A stretch of DNA of 64,000 nucleotides from Ignavibacteriales bacterium. GTDB taxonomy: Bacteria; Bacteroidota; Ignavibacteria; Ignavibacteriales; SURF-24. The notes beneath the pieces are model-generated. The model was given only the letters and a program-made list of their open reading frames with translations, did not search any database and had not been told where the DNA came from. The stretch's first letter is position 1. Each line of letters begins with the position of its first letter. The position numbers and the translations under genes were made by a program. The DNA is taken from positions 1-64,000 of the forward strand of contig QZKB01000078.1 in the NCBI GenBank assembly GCA_003599415.1. Direction: 5' to 3'. This document shows, piece by piece, positions 29,153 through 38,089 of this stretch.

Positions 29153-30403
29153 ATGAGAGTAATAAAATATTTTTTAAGTATACTTATTTTAACTTTTTCC
29201 ACCTCTGTTTTTGCACAAAATATAATTGCTAAACGTGTTTGGGTTGGTGCAGAGGTTTTAGTTAAGGATAGTCTTGAACTTATCCAGGGAAAGAGAATTG
29301 GAATTGTTACAAACCATTCTTCAATCGTATTCAACAAAATGCTGTTAGTTGATACGCTTGCAAAACGAAATGATGTAAAAGTCATCGCTCTCTTTGGACC
29401 TGAACATGGCATAAGGGGTGACAATGCAGACGGGGCAAAAATAGTAAACGGCAAAGACTCGGTTACCGGTATTCCTGTTTACTCATTGTATGGTGAAATA
29501 AACAAGCCAACAAAGGAAATGTTAAAAGATGTTGACATTTTACTTTTTGATATTCAGGATGTTGGAGCACGGTTCTATACTTACATCTCAACACTCTTCT
29601 ATGCTATACAGGCTGCTGCAGAAAATAATATTCCAATAATAGTTTTGGACAGACCAAATCCTATTGGTGGGTTAAATGTAAACGGACCAATACTAAAGCC
29701 GAAACTGAAATCATTCGTTGGGATTGCACCAATACCAATTATGCACGGAATGACAATAGGAGAATTAGCTGAGTATTTTAATAACCCGGAACTGCTTGGT
29801 AACAATCTTAAAGCAAATCTTTCGGTCATTAAAATGAAAAATTGGGATAGAAAATTTTATTATGATCGTTGTAAACTAAACTGGGTAAAACCTTCACCCA
29901 ACATTTCTTATATACTTACAGCAATTGTCTATCCCGGAATGTGCTTACTTGAAGGAACAAACATTTCTGAAGGACGCGGAACTGAATTTCCTTTTCTGCT
30001 TTTCGGAGCACCGTTCCTCGATAGTAAAAAAGTGATAAGTGAATTGAAAAAACAAAACGTTGCTGGTATTGAATTAAATCCTGAGACATTTATTCCGAAA
30101 GAAATTCCGGGTGTCGCTTCAAATCCAAAATACAAAGGTGAGACTTGCCAGGGTATTAAAATAAGCATCCGGGACAGGTATAAGTTTGATCCTGTAAATT
30201 TTGCCATAAAGCTTTTATATGTATTAAATAAAGTTCATTCAAAGGATTTCAAGTTCAAAGATTCCAGGTTTGATAAGCTTGCCGGTGATGCTAAATTAAG
30301 AGAAATGATTCTTGAAGGAAAAAATCCGGACAGTATTATTCAATCATGGCAAAAAGAACTTGATGACTTCATTCAAATAAGAAATAAATATTTACTTTAC
30401 TAA
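29153..30403 (+). CDS. DUF1343/NamZ-family exo-beta-N-acetylmuramidase
   Basis: 416-residue exported protein, signal peptide at 1-21 (STSVFAQN). DUF1343 family, whose characterised member NamZ removes terminal N-acetylmuramate from peptidoglycan fragments. Blocks: GIVTNHSS (48-55), LFGPEHGIRGDNADG (80-94), DILLFDIQDVGARFYTYISTL (129-149) and IVLDRPNPIGG (164-174). Probably a periplasmic wall-recycling enzyme. The specific activity is inferred from the family. Confidence 0.85.
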   Translation: MRVIKYFLSILILTFSTSVFAQNIIAKRVWVGAEVLVKDSLELIQGKRIGIVTNHSSIVFNKMLLVDTLAKRNDVKVIALFGPEHGIRGDNADGAKIVNGKDSVTGIPVYSLYGEINKPTKEMLKDVDILLFDIQDVGARFYTYISTLFYAIQAAAENNIPIIVLDRPNPIGGLNVNGPILKPKLKSFVGIAPIPIMHGMTIGELAEYFNNPELLGNNLKANLSVIKMKNWDRKFYYDRCKLNWVKPSPNISYILTAIVYPGMCLLEGTNISEGRGTEFPFLLFGAPFLDSKKVISELKKQNVAGIELNPETFIPKEIPGVASNPKYKGETCQGIKISIRDRYKFDPVNFAIKLLYVLNKVHSKDFKFKDSRFDKLAGDAKLREMILEGKNPDSIIQSWQKELDDFIQIRNKYLLY

Positions 30404-30412
30404 GAGAATAAA

Positions 30413-31453
30413 ATGAAAAATTTATTAATCGTAATCGTTGCTTCACTGTTACTTATAAGTTGCGGTAAAAATGATAAACCGGTAGAAAAAAAGATAAGTG
30501 ACAAACCAGATACTTCAGGTGTACTTAATGTTTCTAAAGATGATGCCCCACCCTCAAATGTAAACTTAGTTTATCAGCTGAAGAAAGATAATTCATACCT
30601 GTACAGGCTTACATCTCTTTCAACAACATTACAGAATGTTATTTCCGATTCAACGATGAAGAACACTATAAAGCAATCAATAACTTATGTTTTTAAAATG
30701 GATGTTAATGAAGTTGAATCTGATAATGTAATGGATATTAAAATTAATATTCAGTCAGTTAAATTAGATGCCACAGCTAACGGACAGAAATATAAATATG
30801 AATCCGGTGCAAAGTTAGATTCAACAGAGCGCTTAAGATATGTTGAATATGAAGCTGTTTTAAACAATCCTTTTTCAATCAGGCTGGATTCGAAGGGAGA
30901 GATTCTTGAGGTTTACAGGTTAGATAAAATTGTAAATAAATTTCTATCAATCCAGGGTGTGCTTGATTCTGTTACCGCCGCACAGAAAAAAGAATTCCAG
31001 ACAAATATTGCCGAAACTGCAATCAAACCATTGTTACAACAGATATTCAGAATTCTGCCCTCAAAAAATGTCGGCAAAGATTCTGCCTGGTCAAATCAAT
31101 ACAGTACACGCTTAAGCGTATTTGATGTAACAAACATTGCAAAGTATAAGCTGAAAGATTTTGCAAAACTTGAAGACAATCGTTTAGCAATAATTGATGC
31201 CGGACTTGAAATTATTGCAAGAGGAAAAAATAAAGTTTCCGAGCAGGGTGTAAACTATGACTTTAAAACTCCTGAAGCAACCGGAAGCGGCACGATTTAT
31301 TTTGATCTTACAAAAGGTTGTGTTGTAAAAGCAAAGACAACTTCAAAATTAAAAATGTCCATGACAATGCAGATGCCCCAAAGCCCGCGTGGTCCAATGA
31401 AAGCTACGCGAAATGATTATGTTGAAAATACGAATGTGCTGGAATTGTTGTAA
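30413..31453 (+). CDS. Predicted lipoprotein, possibly DUF6263-like
   Basis: 346-residue protein with lipoprotein signal MKNLLIVIVASLLLISCGKN (Cys17), then a Lys/Glu/Asp-rich linker and a beta-rich body with YQLKKDNSYLYRL near residue 48 and GSGTIYFDLTKGCVVKAK near residue 294. I think it resembles the DUF6263 lipoproteins of Bacteroidota, but am not certain. Function unknown. It follows the NamZ-like gene by 9 bases and precedes a terminator, so it is the last gene of that run. Confidence 0.8.
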   Translation: MKNLLIVIVASLLLISCGKNDKPVEKKISDKPDTSGVLNVSKDDAPPSNVNLVYQLKKDNSYLYRLTSLSTTLQNVISDSTMKNTIKQSITYVFKMDVNEVESDNVMDIKINIQSVKLDATANGQKYKYESGAKLDSTERLRYVEYEAVLNNPFSIRLDSKGEILEVYRLDKIVNKFLSIQGVLDSVTAAQKKEFQTNIAETAIKPLLQQIFRILPSKNVGKDSAWSNQYSTRLSVFDVTNIAKYKLKDFAKLEDNRLAIIDAGLEIIARGKNKVSEQGVNYDFKTPEATGSGTIYFDLTKGCVVKAKTTSKLKMSMTMQMPQSPRGPMKATRNDYVENTNVLELL

Positions 31454-31460
31454 AAATTAC

Positions 31461-31494
31461 AAAGGGAAGACAGAAGTTTTGTCTTCCCTTTTCA
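31461..31494. terminator. Terminator hairpin between convergent genes
   Basis: AAAGGGAAGACA (31461-31472) pairs with TGTCTTCCCTTT (31480-31491), 7-base loop, followed by further T. It lies between the stops of the lipoprotein (plus) and the 31503 gene (minus). A-rich sequence on the left side makes a bidirectional role plausible. Confidence 0.85.
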
Positions 31495-31502
31495 TCATTT
31501 AA

Positions 31503-32021
31503 TTAACCTCCTTTATCTTTCCCCAATAGTTTATAAAGTCCGTAACCAAGAATTGACAAACCAATAATGCCGCCGGTAGTTTTCAATACTTTAGAATTTG
31601 CTAAATCTTCAAGATGAATTCCGGTACCTGTTTGTTTCATTTCCCTGTCGTTATAAATTGAATCCATAAACTCAACACGGTCTTTAAGGGATTTAAAAGC
31701 AATCGTTACGCTTGTACCGTCTCCGCTTGGAGTAAATTTAACAGCGCATTTTTCCTCGTCTGTCTCGTCAATTTTATCATAATTTTCAAATTCCCATTTT
31801 CCGTTAAAGATGCTGTAATTGATCACGCTGCGTTTCTCGCGGGAGTATAACGGATCGCTGAAAACCATCACCTTCTTCCCTTTTTCATTCACAACTAATT
31901 CCGGTTTACCGGATGAATCTTCTATCACTTCCGGTTCTTCAGCAGAAATGGATTCTTTTAAAGGCTGGGCTTCTTTAGCCTTTTCACTTAACAAGTCTTT
32001 AGGTTTCTTATTTTTTTCCAT
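31503..32021 (-). CDS. Unrecognised C-terminally anchored protein
   Basis: 172-residue protein with no family I recognise. It has a highly charged N-terminal half (MEKNKKPKDLLSEKAKE, then acidic EEPEVIEDSS), a middle segment with FNGKWEFENYDKIDE and DGTSVTIAFKSLKDRVEFMD, and a hydrophobic segment (TGGIIGLSILGYGLYKLLG) just before the C-terminal GKDKGG. That suggests a tail-anchored membrane protein. ATG at 32021 is chosen because AAGGAAA lies 7 bases ahead; an upstream in-frame start at 32054 lacks this. Convergent with the lipoprotein gene. Confidence 0.6.
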   Translation of the reverse strand: MEKNKKPKDLLSEKAKEAQPLKESISAEEPEVIEDSSGKPELVVNEKGKKVMVFSDPLYSREKRSVINYSIFNGKWEFENYDKIDETDEEKCAVKFTPSGDGTSVTIAFKSLKDRVEFMDSIYNDREMKQTGTGIHLEDLANSKVLKTTGGIIGLSILGYGLYKLLGKDKGG

Positions 32022-32214
32022 GGCTGATTTCCTTATATAAAATCCTAAATTCAACAGTAATAATATTAAAATTGAAAACGTTATACAACATACTTTAGTT
32101 CAAGTGAAAACGTATTTCTAATTTGCAGAAATAGTTCTTGACAAAGAATCATTTTTATATTACCTATAATAAAGTGCAGGGGTCAATAATAAAATAAAAT
32201 TTATTTGAGGCTAC

Positions 32215-32316
32215 ATGCATTACAAACATACCGGTATTATCCACAAATTCATTTTATGCATTACTCCTCTTTTCATTTTTTTAACACTAAATCCAAAGGA
32301 ATATTATGAAACATAG
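32215..32316 (+). CDS. Possible 33-residue upstream ORF overlapping the tyrosinase gene
   Basis: Reads MHYKHTGIIHKFILCITPLF then IFLTLNPKEYYET and a stop, so it has basic, hydrophobic and polar parts like a signal peptide. TGAGG lies 5 bases ahead of the ATG. It ends 11 bases inside the tyrosinase gene, in another frame. It may be a leader peptide, a broken signal peptide, or chance. The intergenic stretch 32055-32214 upstream has TTGACA (near 32141) and TATAAT (near 32165) with too wide a spacing to be called a promoter. Confidence 0.35.
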   Translation: MHYKHTGIIHKFILCITPLFIFLTLNPKEYYET

Positions 32317-35300
32317 AAAAAATGTAAAGGATTTAACACCATCTGAAATAACTGCATTAGTAAATGCATTTCTTGCGTTGAAAAATTCTGCAACGCATCC
32401 AAGTACTTTAGCAGATGCACAGGCGGATGGAGCTTTAAGCAGGTATGACGATTATGTATGGATGCATATGGTTGTGGGAAACGGTGCTCATAAAGGTCCG
32501 GCATTTTTTCCATGGCACAGGGAATTATTAAAAAGACTTGAACAGGAGCTTCAGGCTGCCGCCGGTGATTCTGATCTTAAATTACCTTACTGGGATTGGG
32601 AAAGAGCAAGACTTGCATCTGACCCCGGCTGGCCTTTTACAATTGCTTTTTTAGGTGAGGATGGTAATGATGCTGATGATGATAAAGTAACAACAGGTCC
32701 GTTTGCTTTTGCAAACGGTGACTGGACGCTAAATGTTATAACAGGTAACGCAGTTGAACCTGGTAAAGATAATGTGAATTATTTAAGACGCAGAATGAAT
32801 GAAGATCCGTCTTATCTGCCAAGTCCTTCACAAACAAGAAATTCTCTTAACGTAACTCCTTATGATGGTTCACCCTGGGATAACACTGTTCCAAATAACA
32901 GCAGCTTCAGGAAATATTATGAGACGGTAATTCATGATCCGGTTCATGTTTGGGTTGGCGGTTGTATGCGTCCAATGACTTCTCCAAATGATCCGGTATT
33001 CTGGCTTCATCATTGTAATGTTGACAGGCACTGGGCAGTGTGGCAACAGAGATATCCTGCACAGGGTTACCTGCCATCAGGAATGTCCGGTCCTGCAGGG
33101 CACAAATTGAATGATAACATGGCAACCTTTACACAATATTTCGGAGTTAATGTTAAACCTGCAGATACACTTAACCATCATGCTTTGGGATACTGGTATG
33201 ATACAGATTTGCCTGAAATAACTTTGGAAACGCCTTCAATAAATTTTGGCGATGTTTCAACCGGCTTAACCCAATACAGAGCAATCAGATTTAAAATAAG
33301 AACCTGTAGAGAAACCAGGCTACGCTTTACCACCTTACCATCAGGAAATTTTGATACGACAATTCTTGGAACAAGTATTACAGTTTCACCTGTTGAGAGT
33401 GAAGAGTTTTTATATGTTAATCTCTGGGTACAGTTTACTTCTGCAGGTGCACTTAATGTACAGCAGGTAAGCAGTGTAACAGTGCAGGGATACATTATTG
33501 ATAATGAAGGTTATTATTCCGGTGTTGAGGGTAATGAGTATATTGTTTTCCAGAATACTGTTGTTAATCTTTCAGCTCGTCCTGTAGCTGATCTTACGTA
33601 CGCAATAGGACTCGCATTAGATCGTTCCGGAAGTATGGCATCAACAGCTTTCGGAACAAGTACAAGAGCACAGGTTCTTAAGGATGCAGTCTCTACTTTT
33701 TCCAATTTAATGGGCCCTGCAGACGGAATTGGTATTGTCAGATATGATCATGAAGTAAACAGGCTTTTTGATATAACGGCAATGGGACCTGTTATGCCGG
33801 TTACACCTAATTCGGGAAGAGACAGAACAAACCAGACAGTTTCCGGCAATTCATTGGATCCGAGGGGTGCAACCTCAATCGGCGGCGGAATAATTGAAGC
33901 AAGAGATATGATTAATGATGGCGCTGCCGGTTATAACAGAAGCGCTTTGGTTGTTCTTACAGATGGACTTGAAAACACACCGCCAATGATTGATGATGCG
34001 GCGGGAAGTATTAATTCAAAAACTTTTGCAATCGGTATCGGATCAAGCTCAACAGTAAGTACAGATGCGCTTAAAAAAATCACCAGCAATAATGAAGGAT
34101 ACCTTCTTTTAACCGGAAATCTTTCTTCAACTGAAAGACAATTTCTTGTAACGAAATATTTCATTCAGATACTGGCGGATATTACCAATAACAGCATCAT
34201 CAAAGATCCTTATGGTGAATTGATGATTGGCTCCGAACAAAAAATTCCATTTAAAGTTACTGAAGCGGATGTACGATTTGAAGCTATAGTTCTTTCCCCT
34301 TTTGCCAGGCTAATTGACTTTAGTTTGGAAACTCCCTCCGGAAATATTATTGATTCAAATTCCCCTGCTTTTCTTTCTGCAGTAAGTTTTTATATGAATG
34401 AAAAAGACGCATTTTACAGCGTTAAACTTCCCTTGTTAATTCCACCGTCGTCAGAAAATCATAAAGGAACCTGGCAGGCAATATTCAGATTAGACCAGAA
34501 TAAAATTAAAGCAGTATTAAGAGAGAATAAAGAATTAGCAATTTTTTTAAGAAGAGGCAACCGTACACTTCCTTACAGTTTTCTATCCAAGGTTTATTCG
34601 AATCTTAATCTGAATGTTGCATTAACACAAAAAAACAGTGAGCCGGGTTCTGAGATAATTATTACAGCATCACTTACAGAATATGGAATCCCAATGCAAA
34701 CTTTAGCGGCTGTTCGTGCGGAAATTACTAAACCAGACTTAAGCACAAGCGTAATTAATTTAAAGCAATCTGATGAAGCAGAATATGTTGGTAAGTTTAC
34801 CTGCAAAAATATCGGTGTCTATTCATTCAGAATTATTGCGGAAGGATATACGATATATCAGACCCCTTTTACAAGAGAAAAAACTTTAACTGCCGGAATC
34901 TCAGATACATCAGGATCAGAGATTAGTCTGTTGTTAAATTATCTTAGAAGCAGGGATGAAAAACTCTGTCATTTGTTAAAATGCATTTTCTCGGACAAGA
35001 TTATAAATCCTGAAGTGTTAAGATTTCTGAAAGAGAAAGGAATTGATATCGAAAATCTAAAAAAATGTTTTGACCAGTTTTGTTTGAAAAGAAATTACAA
35101 CCTTGGAGGTGAAAGTACGGATTCAGATAATCAGCTTAGCATTGGCAAGGTTATTCCTGATATTTTAGGCAATGCTGAAATAAGTCTATTGCTTGATGCA
35201 ATTGAGTTGGGCAGGAAGAATGATAAAAACCAATTCGGTTTTGCAAATCAACCGGAGCCAATTCCTGTTGAAGATTGTTGTTGTGAAGATGATGAATCAT

Positions 35301-35641
35301 ATGAACATGGTCATGAAAAAGATAAAGATGAAGATTCACATGGGCCTTCAGGTGAAGGACATTCACATAATCAGGAACATCAACATAAAGAGCATCATGA
35401 TGTAAATTGTCCGAAGATAACTAAGGAAGAACGCGATGCACATAAATTTCATGTGTTTGAAGTAGTGGAAGAAGAGATTGAAAAAGCAAAGGAACACGAT
35501 AGAATGTTAGAGGAAAAAAGGAAGAAAAGAGGGCAATCTACCGGGCATGGGCATCATGATGTTTTTGAAATATCCGATGAAGAGGAAATGAAGAAAGCAC
35601 ACGAGGAAAATGAAAAGAAAAAAAAATCTAAACACAGGTAA
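32306..35641 (+). CDS. Tyrosinase-vWA fusion with His-rich acidic tail
   Basis: 1111-residue protein without a visible signal peptide. Residues 1-300 are a tyrosinase/polyphenol oxidase copper domain: CuA ligands H54, H62 and H71 (AHKGPAFFPWHRELLKRLE) and CuB ligands H210, H214 (HDPVHVW) and H235/H236 (DPVFWLHHCNVDRHW). A beta-rich segment follows (300-425). A von Willebrand A domain (430-640) has an intact MIDAS, D439-x-S441-x-S443 in LALDRSGSM. Residues 640-900 are beta-rich like domains seen after vWA in CLCA-type proteins. The last 110 residues are rich in His, Glu, Asp and Lys, with CCC and clusters such as HGHEKDKDEDSHG. Metal handling is a reasonable guess for the tail. Expected activity: oxygen-dependent oxidation of phenols; substrate unknown. 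Confidence 0.88.
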   Translation: MKHRKNVKDLTPSEITALVNAFLALKNSATHPSTLADAQADGALSRYDDYVWMHMVVGNGAHKGPAFFPWHRELLKRLEQELQAAAGDSDLKLPYWDWERARLASDPGWPFTIAFLGEDGNDADDDKVTTGPFAFANGDWTLNVITGNAVEPGKDNVNYLRRRMNEDPSYLPSPSQTRNSLNVTPYDGSPWDNTVPNNSSFRKYYETVIHDPVHVWVGGCMRPMTSPNDPVFWLHHCNVDRHWAVWQQRYPAQGYLPSGMSGPAGHKLNDNMATFTQYFGVNVKPADTLNHHALGYWYDTDLPEITLETPSINFGDVSTGLTQYRAIRFKIRTCRETRLRFTTLPSGNFDTTILGTSITVSPVESEEFLYVNLWVQFTSAGALNVQQVSSVTVQGYIIDNEGYYSGVEGNEYIVFQNTVVNLSARPVADLTYAIGLALDRSGSMASTAFGTSTRAQVLKDAVSTFSNLMGPADGIGIVRYDHEVNRLFDITAMGPVMPVTPNSGRDRTNQTVSGNSLDPRGATSIGGGIIEARDMINDGAAGYNRSALVVLTDGLENTPPMIDDAAGSINSKTFAIGIGSSSTVSTDALKKITSNNEGYLLLTGNLSSTERQFLVTKYFIQILADITNNSIIKDPYGELMIGSEQKIPFKVTEADVRFEAIVLSPFARLIDFSLETPSGNIIDSNSPAFLSAVSFYMNEKDAFYSVKLPLLIPPSSENHKGTWQAIFRLDQNKIKAVLRENKELAIFLRRGNRTLPYSFLSKVYSNLNLNVALTQKNSEPGSEIIITASLTEYGIPMQTLAAVRAEITKPDLSTSVINLKQSDEAEYVGKFTCKNIGVYSFRIIAEGYTIYQTPFTREKTLTAGISDTSGSEISLLLNYLRSRDEKLCHLLKCIFSDKIINPEVLRFLKEKGIDIENLKKCFDQFCLKRNYNLGGESTDSDNQLSIGKVIPDILGNAEISLLLDAIELGRKNDKNQFGFANQPEPIPVEDCCCEDDESYEHGHEKDKDEDSHGPSGEGHSHNQEHQHKEHHDVNCPKITKEERDAHKFHVFEVVEEEIEKAKEHDRMLEEKRKKRGQSTGHGHHDVFEISDEEEMKKAHEENEKKKKSKHR

Positions 35642-35656
35642 CAGTTATAATTTTTC

Positions 35657-35685
35657 AGAGGGAAGTTAGTCTTCCCTCTTATTTT
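35657..35685 (+). terminator. Terminator after the tyrosinase-vWA gene
   Basis: AGAGGGAAG (35657-35665) pairs with CTTCCCTCT (35671-35679), loop TTAGT, followed by TATTTTATTTT. A short T run also precedes it on the left, so it could work for the convergent cyclase gene. Confidence 0.8.
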
Positions 35686-36778
35686 ATTTTACAAATTCAT
35701 ATTGAGAATGATTTCTTAAAATTTCTTTCAATGGAGAAAATGTAAATAACGAAATCGGTTCTTTCTTTCCTTTCACATTAATCCGGTTGTAGAATTTAAA
35801 TGCTTTGGTACTTTTAAGTCTTGAATAAGTAGCTTCAGTTATAGTTATTTCATTTGGCGGTACCATTTTTTCGATATTGTAAGCAGTATTTACCACGCTG
35901 CCAATTACAGTAAGTTCTTTCCTGTCAACCGGTCCAATATCTGCCTGGATTACATTTCCGCTGTTTATTGCAATCCTTATCTCAATAGTATCTGCCATTT
36001 CTCTCTTATATCTTTCATTTAAATCTTCAAGTGCAAATAGAATTTTACCAGCTGCATTTATTGCATCATTAGCATCAACAAAAACAGCCATAACTGCATC
36101 GCCAATATATTTATCAATATCGCCGGAATTTTCTTTTGTTATCACTTCGCAGATGCTGAAAAACTGATTTAGCAATTTTGCGGTTTCCTCCGGTGTGTGT
36201 CTTTCTGAATAATCAGAAAATCTTACTACATCCAGCACCATAATTGTAAGATCGCGTTTTCCCGATTTCGGTTCATTACCATTTAATAATAAATCCTTTA
36301 CTCTTTGAACCGTTGCGGAAGAAACATACTTCGAAATAAGATTATTATACTTTTCCTGAAGTATTCTGAAATCTTCTTCTTTCGAGATATCCCTGAACAC
36401 TTCGATAGCTGCTATGATGTTGCCCTTTTCATCCTTGATTGGAGAAATATGCGACATAACCGGAATGCGTTTGCCGTTTTTTAGCAAAGGGTATATCTTC
36501 ATCTTTACTACTTCACCAAATTTAAGTGTTCTCAACATCGGGCATCCAAGTTCACAAATCGGAATTCCGTTTTCATTAAAGTGATTAAGTATATCCTCCG
36601 AACATCTGTAGCCGAGGACTTCATCAATCTTATAACCGGTAATATCTTCAGCCCCTTTATTCCAGAAAATAATTCTGCGGTTTTGATCCACAATATAAAC
36701 GCCGTCCGTTATTCCGTTAAGAACATAATCAAAGATTGTTCCTTTGTCCAAAATTTCATTCAGTAAAAATTCTGCCAT
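35684..36778 (-). CDS. PAS domain-class III nucleotide cyclase
   Basis: 364-residue signalling protein. A PAS domain with PAC-like end fills residues 10-140 (GVYIVDQNRRIIFWNKGAEDITGY, EVFRDISKEED). A class III cyclase domain follows (about 173-355). Metal Asp residues D183 (VLDVVRFSDYS) and D227 (IGDAVMAVF) and the purine-contact Lys K223 are present. In TVIGSVVNTAYNIEK the Asn (N297) is kept, but the position of the transition-state Arg (usual N-x3-R) is N301, and the usual DYT is ELT. Catalysis may be weak, altered or absent. Cytoplasmic; no membrane segment. The Cys pair in CELGCP (near 75-79) of the PAS domain is notable. Confidence 0.85.
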   Translation of the reverse strand: MAEFLLNEILDKGTIFDYVLNGITDGVYIVDQNRRIIFWNKGAEDITGYKIDEVLGYRCSEDILNHFNENGIPICELGCPMLRTLKFGEVVKMKIYPLLKNGKRIPVMSHISPIKDEKGNIIAAIEVFRDISKEEDFRILQEKYNNLISKYVSSATVQRVKDLLLNGNEPKSGKRDLTIMVLDVVRFSDYSERHTPEETAKLLNQFFSICEVITKENSGDIDKYIGDAVMAVFVDANDAINAAGKILFALEDLNERYKREMADTIEIRIAINSGNVIQADIGPVDRKELTVIGSVVNTAYNIEKMVPPNEITITEATYSRLKSTKAFKFYNRINVKGKKEPISLFTFSPLKEILRNHSQYEFVK

Positions 36779-36832
36779 TCTAAACCTGCCTATCCTTTAA
36801 GATAAATGAACTTATAAGAGAATAACTTGAAT

Positions 36833-36872
36833 GATAAATTTTGGTGAGTTGGCGACACTCCTCAAATTTATC
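36833..36872. repeat. Two-level inverted repeat upstream of the cyclase gene
   Basis: GATAAATTT (36833-36841) pairs perfectly with AAATTTATC (36864-36872). Inside it GAGT (36846-36849) pairs with ACTC (36857-36860). The element is about 55 bases ahead of the cyclase start on the minus strand, in its probable leader. No T run follows the stem, so it does not look like a terminator. Confidence 0.45.
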
Positions 36873-36951
36873 CGGTTCTAATCCTGCACTACTGTGCTTA
36901 ATTAATTAAAACACAAATTCAAATTAAAGTCAAGAAGTTTTACAAGAAAAA

Positions 36952-38019
36952 TTAAAAATTGTAAAATTTGGAATAGATGTTTTCGAAGTCCCAGCCTTTC
37001 TGATTCAGGGAAGTTCTGCATCGGTAAATAAAATCCATTATTGATTCAATCGGAACAGCGCGGGCAATTCCGTATTTAATATTTACTCGCCTGTCCACGA
37101 AAGTCTCACCACTGTATGGTACCAAAGGATTATGCTTATTGTAATTAAATTCCTTTGAAGGTCTTAGAACATATTCATAATCTGCAAAAATAGTTTTTAT
37201 CATTCCTACCATTTCAAAATTTGGTACGCCGTCTCTTATCGCCAATATTATTCCACCGCTGAATCCCTCATTAAAATTTGCATCTAAAATAAAGCTACCG
37301 GTTTTATCTCTATTAGGACTGCTTACCAAAGCTTTTGTAAGAGTTTTATATCCCATCGGATAACCTAAAATATAGACGAATGAGCCCCAGTCTAATTCAC
37401 GCGCCTTACCAAACGGATAAGTAAATTTTGAGACAGGAAGAATTATTTCACGCTCAAATTTTTTACCCAGTATTGCCACATCCAATTCTTTATCCATTTC
37501 AAGAATATCAAGATGTCCGCCTTCCGGTAAATCGGGCACAAAAATATCCTGCCTTTGTTTTACAAGAAGGCCGTTGATAAAGGAAGTATAATTGCCTAGT
37601 GAATCACTGCTGTAGGAATATAATGTATCATCAAAAGAAACCACGTGTGCACATGTTAATAAAGCAACCTTACCATTTTCATTATAAAAAACCAGACCAG
37701 TACCAGCTGCAGTTTTTTCTGTAGAACCTTCGTGTGTTGAAGTAAGTTCCATCAGAGAATCGGTTAATTCACCCTTTTTGATTTTATATTTTTCATTTAT
37801 AAAATAAACTTTATAGTAGGCAATTGTATTAATAAATTTTATGGATTCACTAATCTCTTCAAGCTGATCTGAGCAGCTCTTATAAGGGAATTCCGAATCA
37901 TAACGTCCATCTATTAAAAGCGGGTAAGCCTCTTTATAAACACTTGAGGATGAACAGGAAACAAATATTAAAGCAGGCAATAAAAACAATACCGCAAAAA
38001 CAAAGGTTCTTTTTTTCAT
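36952..38019 (-). CDS. Trypsin-like serine protease lipoprotein
   Basis: 355-residue protein with lipoprotein signal ending LIFVSC (Cys22). The trypsin-fold catalytic triad is visible: H125 in LLTCAHVV, D180 in KELDVAIL and S254 in NEGFSGGIIL (the GxSGG box). No PDZ domain follows, unlike DegP/HtrA. YILGYPMGYKTL near residue 216 also fits the fold. It is expected to be anchored at the membrane and to cleave an envelope substrate; none is known. The gene stands alone, separated from the PAS-cyclase by about 170 bases. Confidence 0.82.
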   Translation of the reverse strand: MKKRTFVFAVLFLLPALIFVSCSSSSVYKEAYPLLIDGRYDSEFPYKSCSDQLEEISESIKFINTIAYYKVYFINEKYKIKKGELTDSLMELTSTHEGSTEKTAAGTGLVFYNENGKVALLTCAHVVSFDDTLYSYSSDSLGNYTSFINGLLVKQRQDIFVPDLPEGGHLDILEMDKELDVAILGKKFEREIILPVSKFTYPFGKARELDWGSFVYILGYPMGYKTLTKALVSSPNRDKTGSFILDANFNEGFSGGIILAIRDGVPNFEMVGMIKTIFADYEYVLRPSKEFNYNKHNPLVPYSGETFVDRRVNIKYGIARAVPIESIMDFIYRCRTSLNQKGWDFENIYSKFYNF

Positions 38020-38051
38020 ATTTTTTCCTTTAAATTCACAAAGGAAATTAC

Positions 38052-38072
38052 AGAATCTTTTTTTAAGATTCT
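38052..38072. terminator. Hairpin between speB and the protease gene
   Basis: AGAATCTT (38052-38059) and AAGATTCT (38065-38072), perfect 8-base stem, 5-base loop. It sits about 20 bases after the speB stop (minus strand), where a terminator is expected, but no T run follows in that direction. Confidence 0.4.
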
Positions 38073-38089
38073 AAACAGAACAAAGATTA

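Noticed and set aside
32141-32170. TTGACA and TATAAT ahead of the tyrosinase gene as a promoter
   Set aside because: The spacing is about 21 bases, too wide for a confident sigma70-type promoter; left as a note only.
35151-35405. His/Met-rich open frames overlapping the 3' end of the tyrosinase gene
   Set aside because: They arise from the repetitive CAT/GAT codons of the His-rich tail in other frames.
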